Shown here: one piece after another, positions 1 to 7,422 of the stretch | Numbering within the stretch: position 1 is the first letter of the stretch | Layout: the number at the start of each line of letters is the position of its first letter | Source: Nitrospira sp. | Lineage (GTDB): Bacteria > Nitrospirota > Nitrospiria > Nitrospirales > Nitrospiraceae | Reading direction: 5' to 3' | DNA length: 36,679 nt | Assembly: GCA_029881435.1 (NCBI GenBank) | Contig: JAOUMR010000023.1 | Span: 1-36,679, forward strand | Notes under the pieces: generated by a model | The model's database searches: none | The model's input: only the letters and a program-made list of their open reading frames with translations | What the model was told of the DNA's origin: nothing | Position numbers and translations under genes: made by a program

Positions 1-798
1 AACAGGTCTAGAGACGTCGTCATCGTGACAAGCATAGATTCTGAGGGACCCACCATGAGTCTGCAGCTCTTCCACATCGAACAGTTTCATTCCATGACGA
101 GCAAACACACGCTCAACCGCCAAGAAGGAAAAATAGGAAAAGTGTTCGTGATAGATCGTATCAAACTGGTTCAGCTGCATAAGCTGAAGCAGGTGAGGAA
201 ACTCCATCGTAATGAGCCCCCCAGGCCTCAGCAGTACCTTAAGCCCTTTCACAAAATCGTTCAATTCAGGGACATGAGCTAGCACATTGTTGCCGATAAT
301 CAGATCAGCCCCCCAACCTTCTGTCACTTGGTCGAGTGCTGTCTTTTCGCCGAAGAAAGCCACTTTGGTATTGATTCCTTTCTTCTTCGCAACCTCGGCT
401 ACATTCGCCGCAGGCTCTACTCCCAGTACGGGAATGCCACGCGTCACGAAGTTTTGCAGAAGGTATCCGTCGTTGCTGGCGATCTCCACCACTCTGGAGT
501 TCCGATCCAATCTGAACCGTTCGACGATCATGTCCACATAGGCTTTCGCGTGAGCCAACCACGAATCCGAAAAAGATGAGAAATACGCATAGTCTGAAAA
601 CATATCGTGCGGCGTTGAGAATTGCTCTAACTGAACCAGTAAACACTGCTCACAAACATACACGTGCAACGGATAGAAAGGCTCCATGCGATTCAGCTGT
701 TCGGGCTTAATGTAAGAATTGGCCAATGGAGACATGCCAAGATCGATGAACGTCTTCTCGAGCATCGTACCGCATGACCGACACCCTGATTGCCCCAT
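1..798 (-). CDS. Sugar C-methyltransferase, class I SAM-dependent (partial, C-terminus off the left edge)
   Basis: The frame is open from an ATG at 798 to the window edge (266 codons), preceded by GGAG. An N-terminal zinc-type module has Cys pairs CRSC (residues 6-9) and CEQC (49-52) and the DLG-x4-LANSY motif. A Rossmann methyltransferase domain follows, with VEIASNDG at about 104-111, and then the IYHEHFSYFS motif near 215-224 and THGGSLRIY near 247-255. This order is that of the NDP-hexose C-3-methyltransferase family (TylC3/NovU-like), which adds a methyl branch to a keto-sugar nucleotide in the cytoplasm. It lies 69 bp downstream of the epimerase in the same operon, which fits branched deoxysugar synthesis for a surface glycan. 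The exact sugar cannot be told. The usual family length is about 400 residues, so roughly a third is missing here because of the window edge. Confidence 0.9.
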   Translation of the reverse strand, partial: MGQSGCRSCGTMLEKTFIDLGMSPLANSYIKPEQLNRMEPFYPLHVYVCEQCLLVQLEQFSTPHDMFSDYAYFSSFSDSWLAHAKAYVDMIVERFRLDRNSRVVEIASNDGYLLQNFVTRGIPVLGVEPAANVAEVAKKKGINTKVAFFGEKTALDQVTEGWGADLIIGNNVLAHVPELNDFVKGLKVLLRPGGLITMEFPHLLQLMQLNQFDTIYHEHFSYFSFLAVERVFARHGMKLFDVEELQTHGGSLRIYACHDDDVSRPV

Positions 799-867
799 GC
801 CGACATCTCCTCTTACTTGCGAATGATAATGCGCCAGACCCGATACCCAACGCGACAACCGATCACA

Positions 868-1926
868 TCACCCAGTGATTTTCTCTTTCCACACCAGTTC
901 GTCTGCCAGCTGCCCACTTTCCCGCAGTCGTCTTAAAGTGACCAGTCTTATCAACTCACCTGTTCGAAACTCAGGGTCGCGAAACTGCATGGCCATGAGT
1001 CCATCACGGAGATCCTTCACAGCATTCTCAAGATCAACCATAGGAAGAAACCCTTGCGCGAGCTTAGAGAACTTGTCGAAATTCACTTGATAGGAGCGCT
1101 TGTCCGGCTGTGCATCTTTATTGATCGAGACCTCCACATTGGGCACAAGGCGGGCTACTGCCGCTGCCAAATCCTTAACTTGATAATTCCATACATCGCT
1201 ACCCACGTTAATCGTCAAAAAGAATCCGCCATCTCGATAGTCGCGCTGCACGGCCCAATCGATCGCTCGCGCCATGTCCTTGACATGGATCAATGGACGC
1301 CATGGCGTCCCATCACTGAGGATATTGATGCGTTTAGTTACAAGCGCACTGGCCACAAAATCGTTCAACACGAGATCAAGCCTCAGACGGTCGCTCATGC
1401 CACATGCGGTCGCGAACCGGAGACAGGTTACCGTGAAAGTCTCTGAGGCAAGTGAAGCCAGGTCTCGTTCCGTATTAACCTTCGATTTGGCATATGCAGT
1501 GAGGGGATTAAGCGCATCTTCCTCTCGCCGTGGACCGCCTTCAGCAAATCCATACACACTGCAGCTTGACGCAAACACGAATGTCTTAACACCTGCTCCT
1601 TTCGCTTTTTCGGCAAGATCGATGCTAGCCTGATAGTTGATATCCAGAGTTACGCCTTCAAAAGTGGCGCCCATCGGATCGTTTGAGATTGCACAGAGAT
1701 GTACGATGGCGTCAATTCCTTGCAGGATACTTTCAGGCACCCGTCGGATATCCCCGAAGTATTGCACATCGGCCCAACTTTCCGGTACTCGCGTTGCACC
1801 GGTTAAACAATGCGCGAAGTAGCCTATGTCGTAGCCAATGAGCGTTGCCTGAGTATGGGATTCTCGTAAACGGCGCAACACTAATGGTCCAACATAGCCC
1901 ATGTTTCCGGTGACCAAGATCTTCAT
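868..1926 (-). CDS. NAD-dependent nucleotide-sugar epimerase/dehydratase (extended SDR)
   Basis: This 352-residue protein has the extended short-chain dehydrogenase layout: a nucleotide-binding GNMGYVG motif at residues 7-13, the SSCSVYG strand near 120-126 that provides the catalytic Ser/Thr, and the YAKSK catalytic pair Y145 and K149. The start is an ATG behind AGGGAG. The family oxidises and then epimerises, reduces or dehydrates the sugar of an NDP-sugar in the cytoplasm. Its place between a glucose-1-phosphate cytidylyltransferase gene and a sugar C-methyltransferase gene suggests a CDP-hexose substrate, but that is inferred from context. No separate CDP-glucose 4,6-dehydratase (rfbG) is seen in the window. 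The 242 bp upstream (1927-2168) hold no convincing gene; the longest minus-strand ATG frame I read there is about 23 codons. Confidence 0.9.
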   Translation of the reverse strand: MKILVTGNMGYVGPLVLRRLRESHTQATLIGYDIGYFAHCLTGATRVPESWADVQYFGDIRRVPESILQGIDAIVHLCAISNDPMGATFEGVTLDINYQASIDLAEKAKGAGVKTFVFASSCSVYGFAEGGPRREEDALNPLTAYAKSKVNTERDLASLASETFTVTCLRFATACGMSDRLRLDLVLNDFVASALVTKRINILSDGTPWRPLIHVKDMARAIDWAVQRDYRDGGFFLTINVGSDVWNYQVKDLAAAVARLVPNVEVSINKDAQPDKRSYQVNFDKFSKLAQGFLPMVDLENAVKDLRDGLMAMQFRDPEFRTGELIRLVTLRRLRESGQLADELVWKEKITG

Positions 1927-2168
1927 GTCGTACTCCCTAGATTAAGCCGATCAGCTTTACCGCCGACAGACTTTAGGTGTGAAACGGTCTACTAAATGCT
2001 GGCGAGACTTCCCATAGCAAGGCATCAATACCAGTTGGCCTTATCGCATGATCGCTCCAGGAGGTTCCCTGCGTTCCCTTCCTTGCACAACATACCGCAA
2101 GAACGTCTTCATATTTTTCCCAACAGTGACATGAAAGAAAGAATGCGATGATGATCGAAGAAGTATTC

Positions 2169-2942
2169 TTACCACATCTTCCAAGGTGCCTTCGACGACT
2201 GCCACAGTTCTTCTAAGTAATTCTTCTCACGCAGCGTATCCATACAGGACCAGAAACGATCATGCCGATAACCCATTAATTGATTATCTTTCGTGAGTTG
2301 CTGAATCGGATCTCTCTCCCACACAGTTTCGTTACCCTTAATATAGTCAATGGCCTTGGGCTCAAGAATATAGAAACCACCGTTGATCCAGCCTTCATCC
2401 CCATGAGGCTTTTCTTTGAAGTCGACGATATGATCTTGATCGAATACAAGACGCCCAAATCTAGAAGGAGGCAAAACAGACGTCACCGTGGCCAACTTTC
2501 CGTGAGACTTGTGGAACTTAATAGTGGCTTGAATGTCGACGTCTGAAACTCCATCTCCATATGTAAACAAAAACGTTTCATCCTCGCCGATCCACTTCTT
2601 CAGCTGTTTAAGTCGCCCTCCTGTCTGTGTATGTAGGCCAGTATCCACTAAGTGCACTTTCCAATCCTCATGCTGTTTCCCGTCATGAATCGTTGTCTTC
2701 CCGCTTCCAAGATCGACTGAAATATCCTTATTAAACGCATAAAAGTTCAGGAAGTATTCCTTGATCATTTCCCCCTTGTAGCCAAGCGCAATAATGAATT
2801 CCTTTATGCCATGGGCGGAATAGATCTTCATGATATGCCATAAAATCGGTTTCCCCCCGATTTCGACCATTGGCTTTGGCCGCATGCTGGTTTCTTCAGA
2901 AAGTCGAGTTCCCATTCCTCCCGCAAGAATTACCGCCTTCAA
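2169..2942 (-). CDS. rfbF: Glucose-1-phosphate cytidylyltransferase
   Basis: This 257-residue protein starts with the nucleotidyltransferase signature AVILAGGMGTRL and the following RPKPMVEIGGKPILWH stretch, characteristic of RfbF-type sugar-phosphate cytidylyltransferases. FTYGDGVSDVD supplies the metal-binding Asp region, and GWINGGFYILEP and FWSCMDTLREK are typical of the C-terminal half. The full length matches the family. It makes CDP-glucose from CTP and glucose 1-phosphate, the entry step to CDP-linked deoxysugars. The start codon is TTG at 2942, chosen because AGGAGG lies just upstream and because the methionine-equivalent position matches the family N-terminus. It lies 97 bp downstream of the RfaH-like gene, in the same operon. 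Confidence 0.95.
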   Translation of the reverse strand: MKAVILAGGMGTRLSEETSMRPKPMVEIGGKPILWHIMKIYSAHGIKEFIIALGYKGEMIKEYFLNFYAFNKDISVDLGSGKTTIHDGKQHEDWKVHLVDTGLHTQTGGRLKQLKKWIGEDETFLFTYGDGVSDVDIQATIKFHKSHGKLATVTSVLPPSRFGRLVFDQDHIVDFKEKPHGDEGWINGGFYILEPKAIDYIKGNETVWERDPIQQLTKDNQLMGYRHDRFWSCMDTLREKNYLEELWQSSKAPWKMW

Positions 2943-3039
2943 AGTTCCTTCCTCCTTTCCCTAAGCCAGAAGCCTAAATGCCTCAGGTATTCTCACGTAA
3001 ATCTTACCTAATTGTCTAAAAATTTTGATGTGCACTCGA

Positions 3040-3588
3040 CTAAGCAGCCACATATGGAACGAGCTTTTCGACTTCGATCACAACTCGAGCTTGAAGTGCC
3101 AATGTATGGAGGAGCACCATAGCCCTCTGTCGACCAGGCATTCCCCCGACGAAAACGGCCTCGAGCCCACTCAGCGGACCTCCTTGTATATGAACACGTT
3201 GGCCATGTCCTAACCTCTCAGGCCTTTGCAATATATCTGTTTCTGAGCTGGTAACTTTTGATCTAATGGAGTCAATCATCGCGGAATCAACCTCCATTGG
3301 CCTGGAACCAAATCCTACAATCTTCCGAACACCTCTGGCATAATTCACAGTCCGATAATGTTGTGCAAGATCAATTCGAACAAACATATACCCAGGGAAG
3401 AGAGGACTGACGGCAGTTATTATCTGGTTACGAACAATCCTACGTTCTTTCAGTAGTGGTAGATAACACTCAATCCCTGAATACGCGATATTCCGTTCAG
3501 CGTGCTTTTCATGATTGGCTTTTGTACTCACGACATACCAGCGTAGCTCTTGAATTTGCGATGATTGAATATCGTTCATAGTATCCAT
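3040..3588 (-). CDS. RfaH-type transcription antiterminator (NusG paralogue)
   Basis: This 182-residue protein has an NGN domain (about residues 15-112) with WYVVSTKANHE, the PLFPGYMFVRID core at 62-73 and ARGVRKIVGFGSRP at 84-97, then a KOW-type C-terminal domain (about 125-180) with the GGPLSGLEAVF turn. The core motifs resemble E. coli RfaH (LFPNYLFV, TRGV..FVRFG..P) more than housekeeping NusG. RfaH-type factors bind paused RNA polymerase at an ops site and promote readthrough of long surface-polysaccharide operons. Here the gene heads the glycan operon (rfbF, epimerase, methyltransferase downstream), and an ops-like sequence lies directly upstream. The ATG at 3588 follows GGAG; a second in-frame ATG is at residue 4. 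UpxY and LoaP are alternative family names; RfaH is favoured. Confidence 0.88.
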   Translation of the reverse strand: MDTMNDIQSSQIQELRWYVVSTKANHEKHAERNIAYSGIECYLPLLKERRIVRNQIITAVSPLFPGYMFVRIDLAQHYRTVNYARGVRKIVGFGSRPMEVDSAMIDSIRSKVTSSETDILQRPERLGHGQRVHIQGGPLSGLEAVFVGGMPGRQRAMVLLHTLALQARVVIEVEKLVPYVAA

Positions 3589-3605
3589 TTACTCACTCCA
3601 CCGCA

Positions 3606-3617
3606 CAAGCTACCGCC
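3606..3617 (-). promoter_or_regulatory. ops element (RfaH recruitment/pause site), candidate
   Basis: Read on the minus strand, the sequence is GGCGGTAGCTTG. Its first 11 bases match the ops consensus GGCGGTAGYNT at every position. It ends 18 nt before the ATG of the RfaH-like gene. A 6-bp hairpin lies immediately 5' of it (3621-3635), about where an RNA pause hairpin would sit. The match is seen directly; its function as ops in this lineage is inferred. Confidence 0.65.
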
Positions 3618-3620
3618 AAT

Positions 3621-3635
3621 TCCGGCACAGCCGGA
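3621..3635 (-). promoter_or_regulatory. Leader hairpin just upstream of the ops-like site
   Basis: TCCGGC-ACA-GCCGGA is a perfect 6-bp stem with a 3-nt loop. On the transcribed strand its 3' edge is about 12 nt before the final C of GGCGGTAGC, the spacing expected for a hairpin-stabilised polymerase pause. It has no U-tract, so it is not a simple terminator. Confidence 0.45.
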
Positions 3636-3666
3636 TTACCAGCGGAACAAAGACACGACCAGAAAA

Positions 3667-3761
3667 TTACTCAGAAGTCAGTAACTTAGACAACATAAAC
3701 AGCCCTGTAACCCGCATGAATGTTGGATGTGCTGTCGTTCAAATTGCTGACTTCTGAGTAA
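3667..3761. repeat. 15-bp perfect inverted repeat in the glycan-operon leader
   Basis: TTACTCAGAAGTCAG at 3667-3681 is exactly the reverse complement of 3747-3761, with a 65-bp spacer; several flanking bases also match. The whole structure sits in the 374-bp gene-free stretch between the PilZ gene and the RfaH-like gene. This stretch also holds an 8-C run (3814-3821) and a small TCATC-TGTT-GATGA hairpin (3829-3841 region), but no gene. The repeat could be an operator, an RNA long-range stem, or a remnant of a small mobile element. Confidence 0.7.
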
Positions 3762-3962
3762 CTTGAACACCCGGTCGTCAATAAAGAAACAAGAATGGCG
3801 AGACCTTAAACAGCCCCCCCCAATAGTTCATCTGTTGATGAGAAGGCCAGACTTTTAAAACTTCTTGATAACCACATTCACTCATCCTACATACCTAATC
3901 TACTATAAACATCAGGAGGCATGCTAAGCTGGAGACTAGCATACCCGTTATGGAGTCAACGA

Positions 3963-4283
3963 TCAAAACATAAACTTCAAGCCCACGAAATAGGCCGTCT
4001 CGCTATTTTTAGGTCTCCCAAATGGAAGCTTTCTAGTCCAACGCACCTCAGCAAGTGTCGGAGCTTCCGCTCTAGTTATCGGTGTTGGCGCATGAACTTT
4101 CAGCACCTGTTTGATGTCCGGAGCATGATCCATGAGCACTAGCATACCCCCATTACTAATATTCAAAGACAATGCCCTCTTTTCTTTGGCAATATCACCG
4201 GTCCCCTCATCTGCGACTGATACTTCATAAATGATAGTCCTGAGCAACGCCGCTCTATCCCCATGGCTTTCATGACTATCCAC
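3963..4283 (-). CDS. PilZ-domain protein (candidate c-di-GMP receptor)
   Basis: This 106-residue protein has the PilZ pattern. An arginine-rich N-terminal stretch (R10 and R15) is followed by the [D/N]xSxxG motif as NISNGG at residues 41-46, then GMLVLMD, the VRWTR strand at 80-84 and the closing FVGLKF at 99-104. PilZ proteins bind cyclic di-GMP through the Arg motif and the [D/N]xSxxG loop. Here the Arg spacing is RxxxxR rather than the usual RxxxR, so binding is likely but not certain. The start is GTG at 4283, preceded by GGGAG. It lies upstream of and codirectional with the glycan operon, which would link glycan output to c-di-GMP. It is a stand-alone domain with no membrane segment. Confidence 0.75.
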   Translation of the reverse strand: MDSHESHGDRAALLRTIIYEVSVADEGTGDIAKEKRALSLNISNGGMLVLMDHAPDIKQVLKVHAPTPITRAEAPTLAEVRWTRKLPFGRPKNSETAYFVGLKFMF

Positions 4284-4511
4284 TATTGGCTACTCCCATT
4301 CTGTTGATACCACGTCAATCCCTCCTCAGCAAGGTGTCTTGGTCCTAGATTCACCTTATTTCGCAGTTAATTAGCCCTGCTATAACTGCAGACATCCACA
4401 TATCGACTAGGTCTTCCTTGTGATTCTCAACCCTGATGCAGGTGAATAGTATGGTCCACCGCCGGAATCAACAATACCGATGACGTAGGCCGCTTTCTCA
4501 AAGGTATTATG

Positions 4512-4559
4512 TTGACTCCCTCGAAAGGGTTAGGTACTATTCCTGTATACTTTAAGGAG
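4512..4559 (+). promoter_or_regulatory. Sigma-70-like promoter upstream of the LuxR-type gene
   Basis: TTGACT (4512-4517), a 17-bp spacer and TACTAT (4535-4540) form a good sigma-70-type promoter on the plus strand. A strong AAGGAGG at 4553-4559 follows but has no start codon at normal spacing. The rest of the 344-bp gap (4284-4627) shows no gene. Confidence 0.45.
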
Positions 4560-4627
4560 GCACGGTCGGTCTCATTCAAGTTGTCGAGCCCAAAGGTTAA
4601 TCCTGATCGCGCGCAGAAAGAACGATA

Positions 4628-5254
4628 GTGGAATCTCGTAACTCTATGACCGATCCATCCAAAGGTATCGACCAAACAGATGCCCTCGCTGATCAGAGGG
4701 CCGGGTCTGGCATTGTTGTGCTATCAACATCCATGCAGCTTTTACATATGAATCGGCAAGCCACAGAACTTGCCAAGAAGATCAACGCTGCCGAGCATGG
4801 AGGCAATGCCTCGATTTCAGCGCGCGGAGTTCTCCCAACAGCGCTGACTGAACTCTGTGCAGAAATCATCAAAGCGCTTCATATCCGAACAGAAGCCAAA
4901 GACTGGGAACAATTCGAACTAAAGCGTGTGACGGGTGACCCTAATCAGCCAATCCTCCTGAGGGGGTTTGGTTTGCCCGATCGAGGAGGCATTCAATACG
5001 CCAGGTTGGTAGTTACCATGGAAGAGTTGGGGCGAAAACAAAACCTGAATACGGAGCATGCTCGAGAACGTTTCCAGTTAACAAACCGTGAGCAGTCAGT
5101 AGTTGAACATTTGGCAAAGGGGTGGACGAATAAAGAAATTGCCAATGCCCTCCAGATCACAGAGCAGACCGTAAAAGAACACATCAAACATATCATGCGA
5201 AAAACGAACGCTACCACTCGGACAGGCATTCTTGTCCAAATCTTTAATTCCTAA
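4628..5254 (+). CDS. LuxR-type transcriptional regulator with a PAS-like N-terminus
   Basis: This 208-residue protein ends in a clear LuxR/FixJ helix-turn-helix: LTNREQSVVEHLAKGWTNKEIA at about 151-172, then ITEQTVKEHIKHIMRK (177-192) and TRTGILVQIF. The N-terminal part (about 26-135), with GIVVLSTSMQLLHMN and a closing beta-rich stretch, looks like a PAS-type sensory fold. There is no receiver aspartate domain, so it is not a classical phosphorylated regulator. The start used is GTG at 4628; an ATG six codons later (4646) is an alternative, and neither has a strong ribosome site. Its target is unknown. The neighbouring lipoprotein gene has a dyad over a possible -35 and is a candidate. Confidence 0.88.
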   Translation: MESRNSMTDPSKGIDQTDALADQRAGSGIVVLSTSMQLLHMNRQATELAKKINAAEHGGNASISARGVLPTALTELCAEIIKALHIRTEAKDWEQFELKRVTGDPNQPILLRGFGLPDRGGIQYARLVVTMEELGRKQNLNTEHARERFQLTNREQSVVEHLAKGWTNKEIANALQITEQTVKEHIKHIMRKTNATTRTGILVQIFNS

Positions 5255-5297
5255 TCCTCCCTCATAACAAGCCACGTTCACAACGATCTTTCTTGAC

Positions 5298-5334
5298 TGT
5301 GTCAATAACACTACAGTGAGTTGTGATTGACACA
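5298..5334. promoter_or_regulatory. 9-bp dyad overlapping a possible -35 box
   Basis: TGTGTCAAT (5298-5306) and ATTGACACA (5326-5334) are perfect inverted repeats around a smaller CACT-AC-AGTG dyad. The right arm contains TTGACA (5327-5332), and TAAAAT lies at 5348-5353 after a 15-bp spacer. This layout suits an operator over a promoter for the downstream lipoprotein, although the spacer is short. It has no T-run, so a terminator for the LuxR gene is less likely. Confidence 0.45.
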
Positions 5335-5445
5335 TTCCTTCGCCATTTAAAATCATCAATATTTGTAATTTTCAATTCAATTTGAATAGTTATAAATTAG
5401 GCCTAGTATTTGCAAAACTTCCACTCGTATTGAAGGAGAAGATCG

Positions 5446-5958
5446 ATGAAGCGTGGTGACGCGGTCGGAAAACACTTGAGACTAGGCCTTCTTGCCATGG
5501 GAGTGATGGTTATGGTCACGGGGTGCACAAGCAGCCCCTCAACCCAGATATCAGAATCAGGAAATAGTGGGTTTATGTCGTTGTGGAACACATACGCAGA
5601 TTGCAAGTCAACTTCCGATTTCGTCCAAGCTGAATCGGACTTGAAGCAGCTTCGCTCGGCCCACGTACAGGAACCAGGGGGGTATGAAGGATTTGTTCTT
5701 CCACTACCCGCCCGTATTGAACGCCTAGTGTCCAACCCAACTAGTCGGGTTGCTGTTGATGTCGAGGCTATGGTTTCCGCCTGTGCTTTACATGCTGGAG
5801 AATTAGCCTTGGATCAAGGGCACATCGATATCGCTCGTGACCTTTTTCTTTCCGTTATCACCCTCCATGATGGCGAAAACTCGTACTACGTACTAAAAGC
5901 CAGGACTTTGCTGGGAAGACTCGGACAAGGAGTTAACGTTTCTTTGAACGCTCGTTAG
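5446..5958 (+). CDS. Small lipoprotein of unknown function
   Basis: This 170-residue protein starts at ATG 5446 behind AAGGAG. A basic N-terminus and hydrophobic stretch end in the lipobox VTGC (Cys27), so it should be lipid-anchored after signal peptidase II processing. The mature part is mostly helical. Its last 60 residues (ALHAGELALDQGHIDIARD and following) read like one or two TPR-type helical pairs. I do not recognise a named family. It follows the LuxR-type gene on the same strand with a 191-bp gap containing a dyad and a possible promoter, so it may be separately controlled. Confidence 0.8.
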   Translation: MKRGDAVGKHLRLGLLAMGVMVMVTGCTSSPSTQISESGNSGFMSLWNTYADCKSTSDFVQAESDLKQLRSAHVQEPGGYEGFVLPLPARIERLVSNPTSRVAVDVEAMVSACALHAGELALDQGHIDIARDLFLSVITLHDGENSYYVLKARTLLGRLGQGVNVSLNAR

Positions 5959-6092
5959 CCCCCTCCTCTTATCTCTTACCATAGCCCGATAGAGATTGAT
6001 GTATTGCTAGGCCGATCCCTTTCAGAATAGATCTGTACCCATTCCAGATCTGACCAATGAGTTCCACGTTTCGAGCTTCTCATACCCACGAA

Positions 6093-7293
6093 GGGGACTA
6101 TTGAATAGAGCGACGTGGAGCCTTTTCGTACGGCGATGCGAACAACACTTTTGGTCAAGGCTCTCGGGGCCGCTATCTCTTTGAGGTGCTGTCTGTGGGG
6201 TGGCCATGCGACCCTCTCTATGAGATCGGGGCCTCTCTCTTGAGAGATCAGTTCCGTTGGCCCCCGTCATGGTGAGGCCTCCACCAATTCCGCGTCGAGG
6301 ACGACCACCCGTTTGAGGTTAAACACCCTCGTCTGCAAGAAGGCCGAGAATTGATTCTTGGCCACGCCGCGGTAACGCACCCGCTTCGTGCGCTCGCAAG
6401 TGCGTATACCACCGATCGCGATCTCGATTCTTGGATCGCATATTGTTCCGTTGAATGGCCGCGAGATGACAGTTCCGTTGGGCGGCAGTCTGCCGAGCGG
6501 GAGCCGTACAATAGCCTGTATCTCCATAGATCGCCCCTTGGGTGGGGCAGACATGCCGTAGACCTTGAGCATCGGGCAAATTGGCCGAGGTGGTGGCCAT
6601 CGTGTTGATCAGCCCGGATTGCCTATCCACACTGACATGCTCTTTAGAGCCGTACCAATATTTCTTCTTGCCCTTACACCGAATCCAGGCTTGCGTATCC
6701 ACCGCCACTTTCGGCAGCACCGTGTTGTTCAGCTTCTCGATGTGCTGTTGGCGCGCGTTATCGCGCTCTTCCCACAGCGTGGCTTTGGCAATCAGATGCG
6801 GGGCATCCACAACGGTGAAGACTGCACTCATGAGTCCCGCCGCTTTGAGCTGTTCGCGCATCGTGGCAAAGAGTTGGGAGAGGCGAGTCGGCCCGATGCG
6901 GGAGCGAACACGACTGAACAGGCTGTCTTCAGGCGTGGGTTCCGACACGATGAACCCACACCGCCATTTAGCAGCCAGATCTTCTTCCAGATACCGCTCC
7001 AGCTCCTGATCAGAGAGGTCTTCCATAAATTGCACGAGCAGACAGCGAAAAAGCCGCCCCACCCCATACCCATCGGCCCCGTTGAGATGACTCACGGCGG
7101 CCACGACTTCGGTGGCATCCGGCAGAGAGACGTGAAACCGCCGGTACAGGTGCGTGGACGAGACGAGACTGTCGAGATCGACCAGTTCCATTTGAGACAT
7201 ACACAGCTCCAGCGCAAAGAGGGAGGGAGCGAACCATGGACGAGGCGCAGTATACCAAAACTTCAATCAACGCCCATTTATTCAACAATCCCC
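6093..7293 (-). mobile_element. Decayed IS5-family insertion sequence with both terminal inverted repeats
   Basis: The right end, read inward on the minus strand, is GGGGATTGTTGAATA (7293-7279). The left end, read on the plus strand, is GGGGACTATTGAATA (6093-6107). They match at 13 of 15 positions and bracket about 1.2 kb, the usual IS5-family size. No target-site duplication is obvious (flanks CGAA and TATT). The single transposase gene is frameshifted, so the element is probably immobile. Confidence 0.8.
6267..7200 (-). pseudogene. IS5-family transposase, frameshifted
   Basis: The likely start is the ATG at 7200 (MSQMELVDLDSLV). The N-terminal helical domain with HLNGADGYGVGRLFR is followed by the DDE core: DAPHLIAKATLW with the first Asp, then YGDTGYC with the second. 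The frame then continues as AIQRNNMRSKNRDRDRW. Near 6390 the conserved protein jumps to another frame, which supplies ERTKRVRYRGVAKNQFSAF and VFNLKRVVVL, the normal C-terminus including the third acidic region. A few residues expected between the two parts are missing, so a small deletion rather than programmed slippage seems likely. The original frame continues into unrelated sequence. Confidence 0.85.
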
Positions 7294-7422
7294 TATTGCC
7301 AACGCCGTGACGACATCGGCCAATCCTCTGGTCTTTACGTAGGTAACAGCCTCAGAGGCTGCCATTACGACATGCGAATCATCGTGTGCTGTCAATGCCA
7401 TGCGGGATATTGAGCAGAGGAA

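Noticed and set aside
305-646. Minus-strand 113-codon frame inside the methyltransferase region
   Set aside because: The overlapping frame 798-1 has clear methyltransferase motifs throughout; this one is a shadow.
1927-2168. Possible gene remnant after rfbF (frame with MKTFLRYVVQGRERR)
   Set aside because: It is about 23 codons, has no ribosome site, and matches nothing I recognise.
3814-3821. Run of 8 C in the glycan-operon leader as a phase-variation tract
   Set aside because: It is short and far from any start codon; not enough to argue for switching.
3921-4142. Plus-strand frame with AGGAGG before its ATG
   Set aside because: The spacing between AGGAGG and ATG is only one base, and the frame is antisense to the PilZ gene with an unlikely composition.
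4427-4675. Minus-strand 82-codon frame before the LuxR-type gene
   Set aside because: It overlaps the LuxR-type promoter and start, and the translated product has no recognisable pattern.
6380-6400. Programmed frameshift in the IS5-type transposase
   Set aside because: Residues expected at the junction are missing and no slippery heptamer was seen, so a deletion is more likely.
7347-7361. CAGCCTC-A-GAGGCTG palindrome as a terminator of the long operon
   Set aside because: The loop would be a single base and no U-tract follows on the minus strand; it is noted only as a palindrome.
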